Part shown: positions 44,494-54,479 of the stretch, piece after piece
Layout: the number at the start of each line of letters is the position of its first letter
Numbering within the stretch: position 1 is the first letter of the stretch
Source of the DNA: Chondrus crispus
Lineage: Eukaryota > Rhodophyta > Florideophyceae > Gigartinales > Gigartinaceae
Direction of reading: 5' to 3'
NCBI RefSeq assembly: GCF_000350225.1
Contig: NW_005179389.1
Location: 310,001 to 374,000, forward strand
DNA: 64,000 nucleotides
Program-made: the position numbers and the translations under genes
Notes under the pieces: model-generated
Databases searched by the model: none
What the model saw: only the letters and a program-made list of their open reading frames with translations
What the model was told of the DNA's origin: nothing

Positions 44494-46670
44494 TTCTTGA
44501 CCTTCAGGTAACTCGTCGATGGTATCCCTAACCTCTCCATCGGAGACAACGTCTCATAATTTTCCAAAACTCGGTGCATTTCCCGGAGGGAAGGAATGCA
44601 CGTTGGCGCGGCGTGCCCCTTTTCATAGCAATGATATGACACCAGACCGTGCGTCTTGACGGGATACGGCGTCCTAGGTCCTCCATGGGCCGGCGGGCTT
44701 CCTTGGCGTTGCCGCCTTCCCATCCAGCCGGGCCTTCGAAACGTCGTACCCTTGTCTTCCATCGGAATGCGCGACGCCGGCGTGTGGCCGCGCCCCCGAA
44801 ACATCATCACGGGATCCGTGGGCTCCGAAAACGACTCCGTCGTGTATGCAGGCGTCGGTAAAGTTGACGACCCGCTGTCCCCGTAGTCCTCGTGTCCGTA
44901 GCCCTCCGATGGCTCAATGAACTCGCCTTCGGCTACTAACGCTCCTTCGTAGTGATTTTCGCTACTTCCATGCGCACCGCGCTCATCTGACGCTCAAATG
45001 GACTCGGCTAAATGGACGGCGGCGTGACTTTTGCGACCGGGATAAGAAGCCCTCGGCTTCTTCCCCGCCCTGACCGTCGACGGCGTCTGAATCGTGACCT
45101 TCTTGGTCTTCTTGTCCTTAGCGCGGCTCGCCGAGCCATGCGCCTTCGCGTAATTCACTAGTCTCAAAAATGAAACGTCCCGATTGTCTTGCCGGTATTG
45201 AGATACCATCGGCTTGATACTCGAATCGAGTCCTTCAATAAACATCGTCATTTGTTCTTCCATCGAATGTACATTTCCACATCGATTGCTTGCGTCCGTC
45301 AGACGGATATAAAATTCCATCTCGTCTTCAGACGGTCTTTGCTGAACTTCTCGCAATGCGAGCACGGCTTGACGGATCGCCTCGTCGGTTGCGAAACTCC
45401 TCAACAACCACTGTACGGCCTCTGGCCAAACGGATATCTTTCCGTGATGGGCCCCGGCCGTCTGAGACACCGAATTGTACTGTCTCAAGGCGATGCCGCT
45501 TAAAAATTCAGGCAACAGGCGGATCGCTTGCCCCTCGTTCATTTCTTGAGTATCAAACCCTTGAACTAACTTTGCCAAAAAATCCAACACAAGGACCCCG
45601 TCCTCTCCTGTGAACGTGTTGTCCTTCTTCACCTTAGGCGGAATATCTCTCCTAATTTTTCGCACGGCGGTCCGCCGGGAACTTGACAAATATGTCTGCG
45701 GGTTCCGCAAGCGGTACGTTCGGTACGAAAGTAACTTCTTGAAGAGGTAGTTGGTCGGATTCAGCTCCTCCAACTCCTCCCATCGCGGCCCGCGCCGCGT
45801 TGCGACATCTTCGGGCTCCGCGTCCTTGTCTCTCCGCGAGGCGGACGAAGTGACTCCGCCTCGTCTGGAGGAAATTTTCTTGCTTGACGAAATTCCGTTT
45901 CCGTCTTCTGAACGGCGTTCGGAATCGCCCGAATGGTTCGACGAACCGCCGTTACCATCTTCGGAGGGACCAAGCGACTCCGACTGTGAGTCGCGGTTCT
46001 CCGGATCGTCACTACAGTGACCCTTGCTTGCACGTCGCTTGTCCGTCTTCGAGGGCTTCGACTTAGAACTCCGCTGCCGAGCGGGCTTGTCCTTCTTCGA
46101 CCGACGGTCCCCCTCTCTACCCGAAGGGAGCGGCTCGTCGTCCGATCCTTGCGGAGCTTGATCCGCGGCCTGCTCGAGGTCCTTGAAACGTTGCGCGGCG
46201 CGATCGAATCGGTCATCGATGCTCGTTCTAAATTTTCCTAAGGACTCCAAGGCTTGATTCGCGTCGCGCCTCGCGTCCTTGACCGAAATTTTCAACGAGG
46301 CTAGGACCTCCGGCTCCAGACCGTCGGTCGCCTCACCTCGCTCCTTCTCGACGAGATCCACTCGAGCCGACAGCTCTCCCAAAACGGTGTGGAACTCGGA
46401 TGCTTGCAACTCCAGTTGCTTCCGGACGAGGGCTAATTCAGCCTCGAGATTTTTCTTCGCTTCTTCGCGAATTTCGCTGCTCATCTTCTCCAACTTCTCG
46501 TCGAGGTCGGTCTTGTCGGCGGCTATCCCCGTAGGGGATTCTTGATCTCCGGGGTCCGTGGCCGTATTGGCCTGGCTCCGGGTGCGAGGACCCCTCGGAA
46601 TCCTCGACGCTCGTGCCGATCCGGCTCTGCTCGCCCCGGGACCGACGTCCCCGGGTGCGCTTGTTGACAT
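44364..46670 (-). pseudogene. gag: Gag, family B copy 2 (one internal stop)
   Basis: ATG at 46670. One continuous frame of about 768 codons with a single TGA at 44994-44996, where B copy 1 has a serine codon. Order: coiled coil (about residues 45-120), Lys/Ser/Asp-rich linker, capsid-like domain (about residues 290-520), Gly/Pro/Arg-rich region, and a zinc knuckle near the end. The first knuckle Cys is Ser here (SYHCYEKGHAAPTC), while B copy 1 keeps that Cys but lost the His, so the ancestral knuckle was CCHC. The stop is preceded by GGAAAAC (44367-44373), a variant of the slippery site in B copy 1. Confidence 0.88.
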
Positions 46671-46826
46671 CGCTCGTACGAGCGGACCTACGCAGCAAAA
46701 AGGTTACAAACAAAAAGAAAATAAAAAAAGAGTCCGTTGCCCAGACCACTTTTGTAGTGTGTCTCCAGACCGAGACTGTCGTCGACAAAAATTCTAGGTC
46801 GGGTCTCCTGAACAGTAAACAAAAAT

Positions 46827-46843
46827 TCTAGGTCGGGAGACCA
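46827..46843 (-). other. Primer binding site of family B copy 2
   Basis: Same 17 bases as in A1 and B copy 1 (TGGTCTCCCGACCTAGA on the minus strand), four bases inside the 5' LTR. A second partial copy, CTAGGTCGGG on the plus strand, lies at about 46794-46804. Confidence 0.72.
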
Positions 46844-46847
46844 CTTT

Positions 46848-47869
46848 TGTAGTGCAATGCGCCTGTCGGGCAGAGACCGCGGTCTGATGGTCCAGCAAAA
46901 ACAACAACAGCAACAAAATGAAGAACTGCCGACGGCACAGCGCTACGGAGTGTCCGACTCTCCCTTCTCCGTTTAAACGAGCTTGCGACTCGTAGTAGCT
47001 CGGATCCCTGATGGGGGGGGGGACAGAGAAATAGCCCGGCCCGGGATCGGTGTGGTAGAGACTTGCGAAGAGATCTGCTCGACGAGTGTGGAGTGGGGCG
47101 CGTACGTAGGTACCCCGGTTCCACTGGGTTGTAAGGCCAATGCTCGTTGAGCTTCTTCGACACCTTGTAACGCGACAAGTCCTTCGACGGGGGCGTCGCA
47201 ACGCAGCCCGACGGGATGAAATGAAAGTGGCAGCGCTACGTCAACCGTGCCGCCCGATGGCTCGAAACACCTACACCGGTTCGGTCGCAACCGATACCGA
47301 TGGTACCAACACTGGCTCGTAATACGACGGAGCCCTTCGAGGGAGACGTCGTTGCAACAGTCTCCGTCGGAAGATGGGTCACAGTAGCAGCGCTACGTCA
47401 ACTGTGTCGCCCGATGGCTCGAAACACCTACACCGGTTCGGTCGCAACCGAGGCCGATGGCACCAACACAAGATAAGGGAAAAATAGGTAGAATTAGAGA
47501 TAGAAAAGGATAGGGAAATAAAGGAAAGAGAAAAGGGAACCCCGAGCGATAGAGGATGCCGTAGGCTTAGGCAAAAGGGAGCGTCTTGATAGAGACGGAC
47601 TTCGACCAAGGCGACATTCAACTCCGGCAACTCGGGTTGGTTTATTGACTTGTTCGGTCAAAGGGCTAAGTTATACAGAGCCCCGCCGGGGCGAGTACAG
47701 TAGCTCCCGGCTCTAGATTCTAGATCTAATTAGTAAATAAAATTAAATAATTAAAATAATCGTGCGCTTCGTCGCACACGTGTGTCCCCCAACCCCAGAC
47801 TACCGTATTCAATTTTTTCCTTTTTCAGTTCCTTCCTCCCCCCCTACCCGAGACGGGTATTGCACTACA
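46848..47869 (-). repeat. 5' LTR of B copy 2
   Basis: Length is 1022 bp with ends TGTAGTGCAAT...ATTGCACTACA. U3 is type II and nearly identical to that of the 3' LTR; the TATA position reads TTATACA on the plus strand (47671-47677). R-U5 differs clearly from the 3' LTR and contains the two tandem ~155-bp units (about 47157-47466) seen also in B copy 1. The right flank is the RNase H region of element C. Confidence 0.85.
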
Positions 47870-50060
47870 GAAGGGCGCAACCCACTTGGTGTCCGCACGC
47901 GTCGGTGTCCAGCCTATATTTCCGTCCGTAGCGGGGCAGCGCGAGGATTGGCGGCGACACGAAGCGCCGCTTCAATTCCTCAAACGCCGCGTATTTCGCA
48001 TCGGTTAAGATCTCGAACTCGTAGGGCTGATTCTTGCCGGTCTTCTTATTCAGCGGCGCGGCGATCTTCGCGAATCCTTGCACAAACCGTCGGTAACGTT
48101 GCACATCCCGAGAAAGGATCGCAGTTCCGTTTGGTTCGTAGGCGCGCGCGCGCGCTCGATTGCGATGACGTTGCGTCGCTCCACCTCCAACCGTCCCGGA
48201 CGGATGACGTGCCCGAGATAGGTTACGGAGGTGTCGAAAAACGCGCACTTCACCAATTTTAGCGACACGCCCGTGGTATGTAGGAGCCGTAGTACCTCGC
48301 CCACGTGCGCCACATGTTCCGTAACGGTTCGCGAGTAGACGATGACGTCATCGAGGTAGACCAGCGCGGTCTCCCATTTCAGGGGGGACAGGATGATGTC
48401 GACCGCCCGTTGAAATGTCGCGGGTGCGTTTTTGAGACCGAACGGCATGCGCAGAAAGCGGTAGAGGCCCGAATGCGACGCGAACGTAGTTTTATCGCGG
48501 TCCTCCTCGGCGACCTCCACCTGCCAATACCCGCTATTACAGTCTAGCGTGGTAAAGACAGTGGCATCGCCGAGCGAGTCGATGCATTCGTCCATGCGCG
48601 GTAGTGGGTAGGAGTCGCGAACCGTAACGGCGTTTAGCTTGCGATAGTCCACGCAGAACCGCATGGTCCCGTCCTTTTTAGGGACGAAGACCACGGGGCT
48701 CGCCCACTCGGCCGATGTCGGTTCGATGACTCCCGCGCGCAGCATGCGGTCGATTTCCTTCTTCTCCTTCTCGCGCGCGATGGGTCCGGCTCGGTAGGGT
48801 GCTTGGTAGATCGGCTTCGCACCGGGCTTCAGCTCGATGCGATGCTTCGTAGCATCTATCTTACCCAAGTGGCCGGACCACATGTCCTTGAACTCGGACA
48901 GCATGTCCATAATTTCCGACCGGACGGTACTGTCTTCTACACCAATACGGACGTCTTCTTCCCACGAGCGGGTCTTCTCCGCGTCCGTATCGGTCCGCTC
49001 ATCCGCGTTAGCGGGATTACCACCGTGGGCGTTGTCCGTTTCCGGTTCTTCGCGTCGCGCGCCTTCCCCCCCGGGTGAGGAATTAATCCTGCCTTCGTCC
49101 GTAGCGGATTCTTTGCGACGCGCGTATCCTTCCGTAGCGGTGGAGGATTTTCTTCTGCCATCGTCCGTAACTGGTTGTTCGCGTCGCGCCTGTTCCTTCG
49201 TAGCGGTCGAGGAATTATTTTTGTTCCCTCCCCCTTCCTTAGCGTCGGCCTCTCCGGGGACCGACACGCCAAGTTTCAGGATGTGTGTGGGGGATTGCAA
49301 CGCGAGACCAACAACGGTATGCCTGGGGACGTGGACCGCGCGGTTTCCGAAGTTGCTAACAAGCACCGTAAACGGCTCGCCCGGGAAGAGGTCCATGACC
49401 CCCTGGGCCATCAGGCATAAATTCTTATGCGCCGTTTTGGGGTGGTTTTGCAGGAAGCAAAGCCCCCCAACCGGTGTTACGACGCGTACCATCGCTTGGG
49501 TCATCGGGGGTATCGTGACCCCCTTGACCACGCGAATTTTCCGTGACGGTACGTTCGTCGGGAACTGCGCGCGCTTCCGGTCGGCCGAATTTTCCTCCTG
49601 TGGGAGCTGCTGCGACGGTCCCCTCGAGGCCATCTTGCGGTCGTGCCTCGAGGGAGTGACTCCCGTCAGCGCTACGGACGGCGCATGATGGAACAGCACC
49701 TTCCTCTGCGGTGGCAGAATCACCATCACGTGGCGATCCAGGAACGTGGTTCCGAGGATACAGTCCACCGCAAGGTTGGTGACGACCAAGAACGGTACGC
49801 GCGCGACGAACTCACCGATCCGGACGTACAGCTTGAGCTCGCCGAGGGCCTTCATTGACCTATTCGAAGCGTCGATGAGCGGCGGGCTCCGCGCGGACTG
49901 GATGGCAGCGCGCCACGGTTCTGCCACACAGCGTAGGTGGATTAGATTCGGGCCGGCGCCCGAATCTAGAACCGTCGTGATGGCGCGCATCATCGCGCGT
50001 CGTTGTCCGACTGTTGCGGTGACCTTCCTCCGTCAACCCAAGGTCCTCGGGCCCCTCGTC
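47870..50060 (-). pseudogene. pol: Pol fragment, family C: protease, RT, partial RNase H
   Basis: Protease with a canonical DSGAG near 49960, an unusually long linker, RT with MRFCVDYRKLN, MPFGLKNAPATF and YLDD (about 48345-48356), and RNase H broken off after LDTDACGHQVG. One base is missing near 48095 (after LGMCNV), so the RT-RNase H connection continues in another frame (47865-48248). The linker has about three tandem copies of a 22-residue unit (about 49010-49230, units starting NSSTATKEQARR, KSSTATEGYARR, NSSPGGEGARR). Upstream of the protease the reading must change frame relative to gag near 50020-50060. Confidence 0.85.
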
Positions 50061-50132
50061 CGTCAGCGGTAACGCGGGTTCTTCCGATTCGACGGTCTCG
50101 CGCGGGTCGACCACGTTGATGCCCGTGGGAGC

Positions 50133-51647
50133 CTATGCACGCGAATTTGGCCACGCGGTCGGCGGTTGACCCTCGAGCGGCGAACCTGGGCGGAGACCTT
50201 GACGGATCCGAAGCTTTTGATAATTGGCCTCGCGGGCCTGCAAAAGCTTCGAACGCAGCGCGCTATCCGCCACCACAGGATATTGCTCCTGTCGGTGGGT
50301 CAGGTCCAAACAGAACCGACACGGCGGGGGTCCAGGTAATCCTTGGTTGAAGAACCGGAACCGCTGGTTCTGTACTGGCCTTCCGTACGGATATGCGCGC
50401 GCGTCACCCTGTTGGGCGGGCGCCATCGGTGCGCCCGCCGGGGACGAGGCCGGTGACGGATGGTAGCTAGTCGGTGGCGAGCTAAGCGAGCTCGGCGTCG
50501 CCGACTGGTCTGTCACCGCCAGTATCTCCTCCGTTTCGGTTCCGCGCGCTGTTGGGAGTTCAGATAGAGACTCGACCGACAGCACGGGCCTTGTCCGCGC
50601 GTTGCGCGTGAATCTCCTCACCGAATCGGACGGTGCTTGAGGCGACGCGAACGAGGTCGCCTGTCTCCGAGCCGAGAGGTGCGCCTTGCCTATCGCTTGC
50701 GCGTAGCGTGCCACCGCTTGGTAGTCCACCCCCGGATGCGTCGCGAGACAATTCCGCACCTGCGCGCACGTCGCTGGCAGAAGTCCCTCAACGAAAAGGG
50801 ACTTCAAGCGCCTGTCCGAAAATACGGTTCCGCAGCGCAACGCCTTGTCCCACAACTGGTTACTGTACACCTCCTCCGTCATATTAGAGCTCTGACGGAA
50901 GGAGGTGACATCACCGACCGCTTCGGAAATAACTTTGTCCGTCGCGTACGTGCGTAATAAAAAGTTAACAACTTCCGCGTAGGATTCGAGCATATCGCGT
51001 TGCTCCGCATCGACCGCCATGGTGTTCCCGTGTAGCCTGGACTGGAGCAAGGCGTGAGCCTGCCCAGTCACATAGAACTGGAAACACCATACGGCCGCGC
51101 CTTCGCTGACCCCATTGTGGTCGCAGGACATCTTGAAGCGCGCGAGAAACCCTAGCACCGCGATTGCATCTTGACCACCGAACGTGTGGGTTTTCAGCTG
51201 GACGTCCAATTTCTTCCGATAACGGTTAACTCGCCGCGCGGTACTCGCGTCGTACCGCGCGCTGCGGTTCTCCAGCCTATACGTGCGGTAGTCGACGGCC
51301 TTGGTGAACAGGTCGTTCAGCGGCCTGATCACCGGCAACCGTTTCGGATCCCGCCTCGGGGCAGACCGGCGGTCTCTGCCCCTGCGATGGCGGTCTCCTT
51401 CTCCGCCGGGGCTACTGTAGCCCTCCGGATCGGATTCTTCTCGCCGGAACCGACGTCGGTCGCGCGCACTGCGGCCTCTGCGGTCGCTTCTGCGCGATCC
51501 GTCCGACTCGGTGTCCTCGTCATCGGAGGGGTATCCACCTCCTCCGGCATCGCGGTATCGCGTATAGCGTCCTTCGCGGTTATCATCGGAGGGGTAACCG
51601 ACCCCTCCGGCATCGCGGTATCGCGCGTAGCGTCCGTCGCGGTTCAT
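50133..51647 (-). CDS. gag: Gag core ORF, family C
   Basis: An uninterrupted ORF of 504 codons. It begins with two tandem 21-residue units (GRYARYRDAGGVGYPSDD and GRYTRYRDAGGGGYPSDD), then an Arg/Asp-rich stretch, and the capsid-like domain (DYRTYRLENRSARYDAST ... VLGFLARFKMSCDHNGVSEG ... FVEGLLPATCAQV). Near the C-terminus, CRFCLDLTHRQEQYP aligns with the CCHC knuckle but the last Cys is Tyr. Its ATG overlaps the stop of the upstream ORF as ATGA. It could be translated by reinitiation, or the two ORFs may be one gag split by a frameshift. Confidence 0.75.
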   Translation of the reverse strand: MNRDGRYARYRDAGGVGYPSDDNREGRYTRYRDAGGGGYPSDDEDTESDGSRRSDRRGRSARDRRRFRREESDPEGYSSPGGEGDRHRRGRDRRSAPRRDPKRLPVIRPLNDLFTKAVDYRTYRLENRSARYDASTARRVNRYRKKLDVQLKTHTFGGQDAIAVLGFLARFKMSCDHNGVSEGAAVWCFQFYVTGQAHALLQSRLHGNTMAVDAEQRDMLESYAEVVNFLLRTYATDKVISEAVGDVTSFRQSSNMTEEVYSNQLWDKALRCGTVFSDRRLKSLFVEGLLPATCAQVRNCLATHPGVDYQAVARYAQAIGKAHLSARRQATSFASPQAPSDSVRRFTRNARTRPVLSVESLSELPTARGTETEEILAVTDQSATPSSLSSPPTSYHPSPASSPAGAPMAPAQQGDARAYPYGRPVQNQRFRFFNQGLPGPPPCRFCLDLTHRQEQYPVVADSALRSKLLQAREANYQKLRIRQGLRPGSPLEGQPPTAWPNSRA

Positions 51648-52531
51648 GCGCGTCGCCCTGTGGCGACGTCTTGTGTCTTCTTCCTCGGAGGGGTTTTCTG
51701 TACCCTCCGAGGTGTAGCCTTGAGCGCCGGGTGCGCTTCTTCTGCTCGACCGATACGGCTGTCGCTTTTCTGTCGCGAAGCGCCCCAGGCGGTTTTCTGT
51801 CCCGCGCGGCCAGCCGTATCGGCGAGTACGGGAGGGCCATTTTCTGTGGGCCCTCCTGTAGCACCATAAATTGGTGGGAGGTAAATGGTCTTACCCTCCG
51901 GGTGAGGGGCCATTGTACCGATCCCGGGTGCGGCGCCGATCGGTTCAGCGTGCGTTAGCGTAGAATCCGGAGCGGTTGAGTCGCGCTGCTCGCGTGCGTC
52001 GACTCCTGCTCCGGCGAAGGTCGTGGCCAGACGATTGGCCACGGCGGAGCTGATAGCTCCCTTTAGAGCCGTACCGGACGGGGAGTCTTCATCCACAGTG
52101 GTGAGCGCGGTCACCACCTCGCATTGGACTTGAGCGGGTAGAAGTTCGTCCAAAATCGGTGGTATCGCGCTGCGTGCGTGCGCGTCCACGAGCGCGGGCA
52201 CCGTTCGGTCGAGGCATACGCGCGCTACCTGGGGGAGTTCCGTAGCAAGGAACTCCTCGACCCAGGCCTGGACGCGCGGCTGAATTGCGTCGACCATCCA
52301 TTGGACTCGATTCTCAGTGCCTGCCGACACGGCCGGCGTAACATCCGATGCGGACGTTCGCGTGCGGCCCGGTCGCGGTGGTGGTCGCAGCAGGGCTTCC
52401 GGGTTCTCCACCCGGGGGCGCGGTGCGGCACTGCCACTGCGGGTGCTCAGACGCCCGGAGGCGGAGTCTCCCCCTTCTTCAGGTCGGTTCATCGTCGAAT
52501 ACGCTTCGCGATCGACGCGGTGATTTCTCAA
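51644..52531 (-). CDS. Gag N-terminal ORF, family C
   Basis: ORF of 295 codons immediately upstream of and overlapping the core gag ORF by four bases. It is Pro/Arg-rich at both ends with a helical middle (WMVDAIQPRVQAWVEEF ...), similar in place and character to the coiled-coil N-terminal region of A and B Gag. The first codon listed is at 52531, but the first ATG in the open frame may be a little downstream (residue 14, about 52492). It probably represents the N-terminal Gag region. Whether it is naturally separate is unknown. Confidence 0.6.
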   Translation of the reverse strand: MRNHRVDREAYSTMNRPEEGGDSASGRLSTRSGSAAPRPRVENPEALLRPPPRPGRTRTSASDVTPAVSAGTENRVQWMVDAIQPRVQAWVEEFLATELPQVARVCLDRTVPALVDAHARSAIPPILDELLPAQVQCEVVTALTTVDEDSPSGTALKGAISSAVANRLATTFAGAGVDAREQRDSTAPDSTLTHAEPIGAAPGIGTMAPHPEGKTIYLPPIYGATGGPTENGPPVLADTAGRAGQKTAWGASRQKSDSRIGRAEEAHPALKATPRRVQKTPPRKKTQDVATGRRA

Positions 52532-52600
52532 CCTTTTCCGTCCGTACGATTCTGCACGCGATCGAGCGACTACGCGTGCGCCTCAACCTCTAGAGTTATT

Positions 52601-52618
52601 CCCTCCACAAGAGTACCA
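52601..52618 (-). other. Primer binding site of family C
   Basis: The minus strand reads TGGTACTCTTGTGGAGGG three bases inside the 5' LTR. It begins with TGG as required for a tRNA 3' CCA, and differs completely from the A/B primer site, so C uses another tRNA. Confidence 0.6.
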
Positions 52619-52621
52619 AAA

Positions 52622-53302
52622 TGTGGGATAACTCCTCTCCGCCCTGGGTTGGGTGAGAGGCGGAGGCTATAGCGAGGGAGCACGCGGCGTGGACGCGACG
52701 CGCTAATTGAACCGATCGGACGAGCTCGCGAAAAGGGAGTGGCTCACTGGCCGGTTACGCGCAGTCGCCCCGTGGTGCGTGAACGGGAGCGACCGGTAAC
52801 GGGTTAGAAGCCAGCGCGCGCGATAGACAACCGAAACGGGCGTATATAGGCGCGAAAGGGACGGGGGCGAGCTTGCCCCAGTTTACCGGTAGGGACGGGT
52901 GTCAGGTCTTAACCCCTCAGAGGGACGCCTCGGACACCTGTCCCAGTACAGTAGTATAGTACCTGCCGCCTAGTGCGTGCCGGGTACTGTACCCAATTAA
53001 AAAGTTAGAGCCCTAGTTACTACTACCGCACGGACGCTGCTACTACACGTGTGCACTACTGTACACGCGTGTTGCTTACAGACTACCGCACGGATGACAC
53101 GTGTGCTAACGCGCACACGTAACACGTAACACGCGTAGACTACTGCACGGACGACACGTGAGCTACTGTACACGTGCGCCACGCCACGGCCGGTTGGTCA
53201 ACGCGCGCGCTCCCTACACATGGGCACACCCGCCCACGTGTGCACCGTGCACGGCCGCACGGCTAATAACCTCCCCGCGCGCACACCTGTCGTTATACTA
53301 CA
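52622..53302 (-). repeat. 5' LTR of family C
   Basis: 681 bp from TGTGGGATAAC to GTTATACTACA (9 of 11 inverted-repeat positions match). A TATATA box (minus-strand sense) lies at 52843-52848. U3 (right part) carries three copies of a motif like ACTAC(C/T)GCACGGA(C/T)G(AC) at about 53025, 53083 and 53140, interleaved with CACGTG/ACACGTGT palindromes, which look like promoter elements. Confidence 0.75.
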
Positions 53303-53806
53303 GTTCTCAAGCATGGACAAGCATATCAACGACTTCATCGACCTATTCGAGCTTGCAGATGCGTCTGAGAAAGAGCTTACAATTACTTTTTTAATGGCCT
53401 GCCCGGCAGGTATCAAAAGGAGTTTATCAAGGAGTTGCCGACTGGAAGCTTCGAAAAGATGCAAAAAGGGTACGACCTCGCTCGAAAGTTTGCCTTCTCG
53501 GAAGAGTTTGATAGTGAAAAACCAAACACATAGGGCAGCTCGCATGGAAAAGGATCGAAGTTTCCTAACCGTAATGCAGATGGCTCCTTTAGTGCGGGGC
53601 CCACAAGTCGAAAGGGCGAATACACCACCACCAAAAGGGACCCACGCCTTGTGTTGGGGTCCAGCTAAGAAAGGCGAAGGGAGGTTGTATCTTGTGAACG
53701 ACCGCTGTTGTAAGTGTGGCGGGGCTCTCTGGAGCGACCCTACCCACCCATGCCGAAAGACAGATGGTGGTGTCACAGCTGACGGCAGCTTCCAGAAAAA
53801 AGGCTA
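53303..53806 (+). pseudogene. gag: Gag relic, family D
   Basis: Starts in the open reading after element C with MDKHINDFIDLFELAD, shifts near 53405 to the frame reading YQKEFIKELPTG ... QKGYDLARKFAFSEEFDSEKPN, and then meets a TAG near 53530. Downstream, CCKCGGALWSDPTHPC is a knuckle-like Cys/His cluster of unusual spacing. Several frame changes are needed to read it, so it is non-functional. Confidence 0.6.
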
Positions 53807-54374
53807 AGGCCGCACAGTAGTGCGGCGGACCAAGGTGTGGGTGACAAGACCACACCAACCCTCTCCAGCGTCGAGGTGGGAGCGAAGACCGAGATGCAAT
53901 ACGACGCTGTCTTAAATGACTGGGCTGCAATTGCGTCCCTTGACCCTGGGGCTACGCACGCATTTATGTCTCGGAAGGCTGCCATCAAGTGCGGCCTGAA
54001 AGTGTCGACTTCTGATGTCGATGCGGTCGAGCTTGTCAATGGCTCGGCAATACAAGTAGAAGGTTCTACTACAGGTACACTCTATATCGACGGCTACCTG
54101 TCCGAAGAAAAAATCTATTTCCTACGTATGCCAGAGGAGGTTGACGACAAACATCTTCTTGGGCCGACAATGGCTTGCAAAGGACAACCCAAGGGTTGAC
54201 TGGCACACAAATACAGTTCATATTACGGGAAAGGACGGATCCAAATGGGTCTTGAGACCCCGCCATCACACAAATCAACCAACACCTATTCAGATGAAGA
54301 GTATCTCGCTCCGCAAAATGAGGGACTTAGTCAAAAAGAAGCGTTGTGAGCTCTTTGCCGTACGAGTTCGTCCT

Positions 54375-54479
54375 AATACCAGCAAAATCACAGTATCTCA
54401 ATTGAGATACTGTGATTTTGCTGGTATTTGTCCACTATGTCAGAGAAATCTTAAGATTTCGCTGACATAGTGGACAAAT
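54375..54479. repeat. Two adjoining palindromes inside family D pol
   Basis: First palindrome: arms 54375-54401 and 54402-54428, 27 bp each, perfect, no spacer. Second: arms about 54426-54452 and 54453-54479, no spacer, one mismatch. Outer arms read as element sequence (KITVSQ on the left, DIVDKFSHFF on the right), while the two middle arms are their inverted copies. This created a premature end for the upstream frame. Confidence 0.85.

Larger units (their letters stand above)
33374..47869 (-). mobile_element. Ty3/gypsy chromovirus-type element, family B copy 2 (probable recombinant)
   Basis: A 14.5-kb unit with both LTRs, polypurine tract, antisense ORF, long non-coding segment, pol, gag and primer site, all on the minus strand except the aORF. 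The flanks do not behave like a simple insertion: ACCGG on the left (inside A2 gag) and GAAGG on the right (inside C pol), with different host elements on each side. The two LTRs differ in length (938 and 1022 bp) and in their R-U5 part. I infer recombination between two B insertions. Gag has one stop and integrase two single-base losses. Confidence 0.82.
47870..53302 (-). mobile_element. Ty3/gypsy element, family C (3' part missing)
   Basis: Minus-strand order is 5' LTR (52622-53302), primer site, two gag ORFs, protease, RT and the start of RNase H, where it is cut by the B copy 2 LTR. Integrase and 3' LTR are absent. On its right it abuts gag of element D, so it probably inserted into D. 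It is related to but distinct from families A and B (different primer site, LTR and gag). Confidence 0.85.

Noticed and set aside
53303-53330. D gag start as an intact gene
   Set aside because: The frame breaks within about 40 codons and again before the knuckle; it is a relic.
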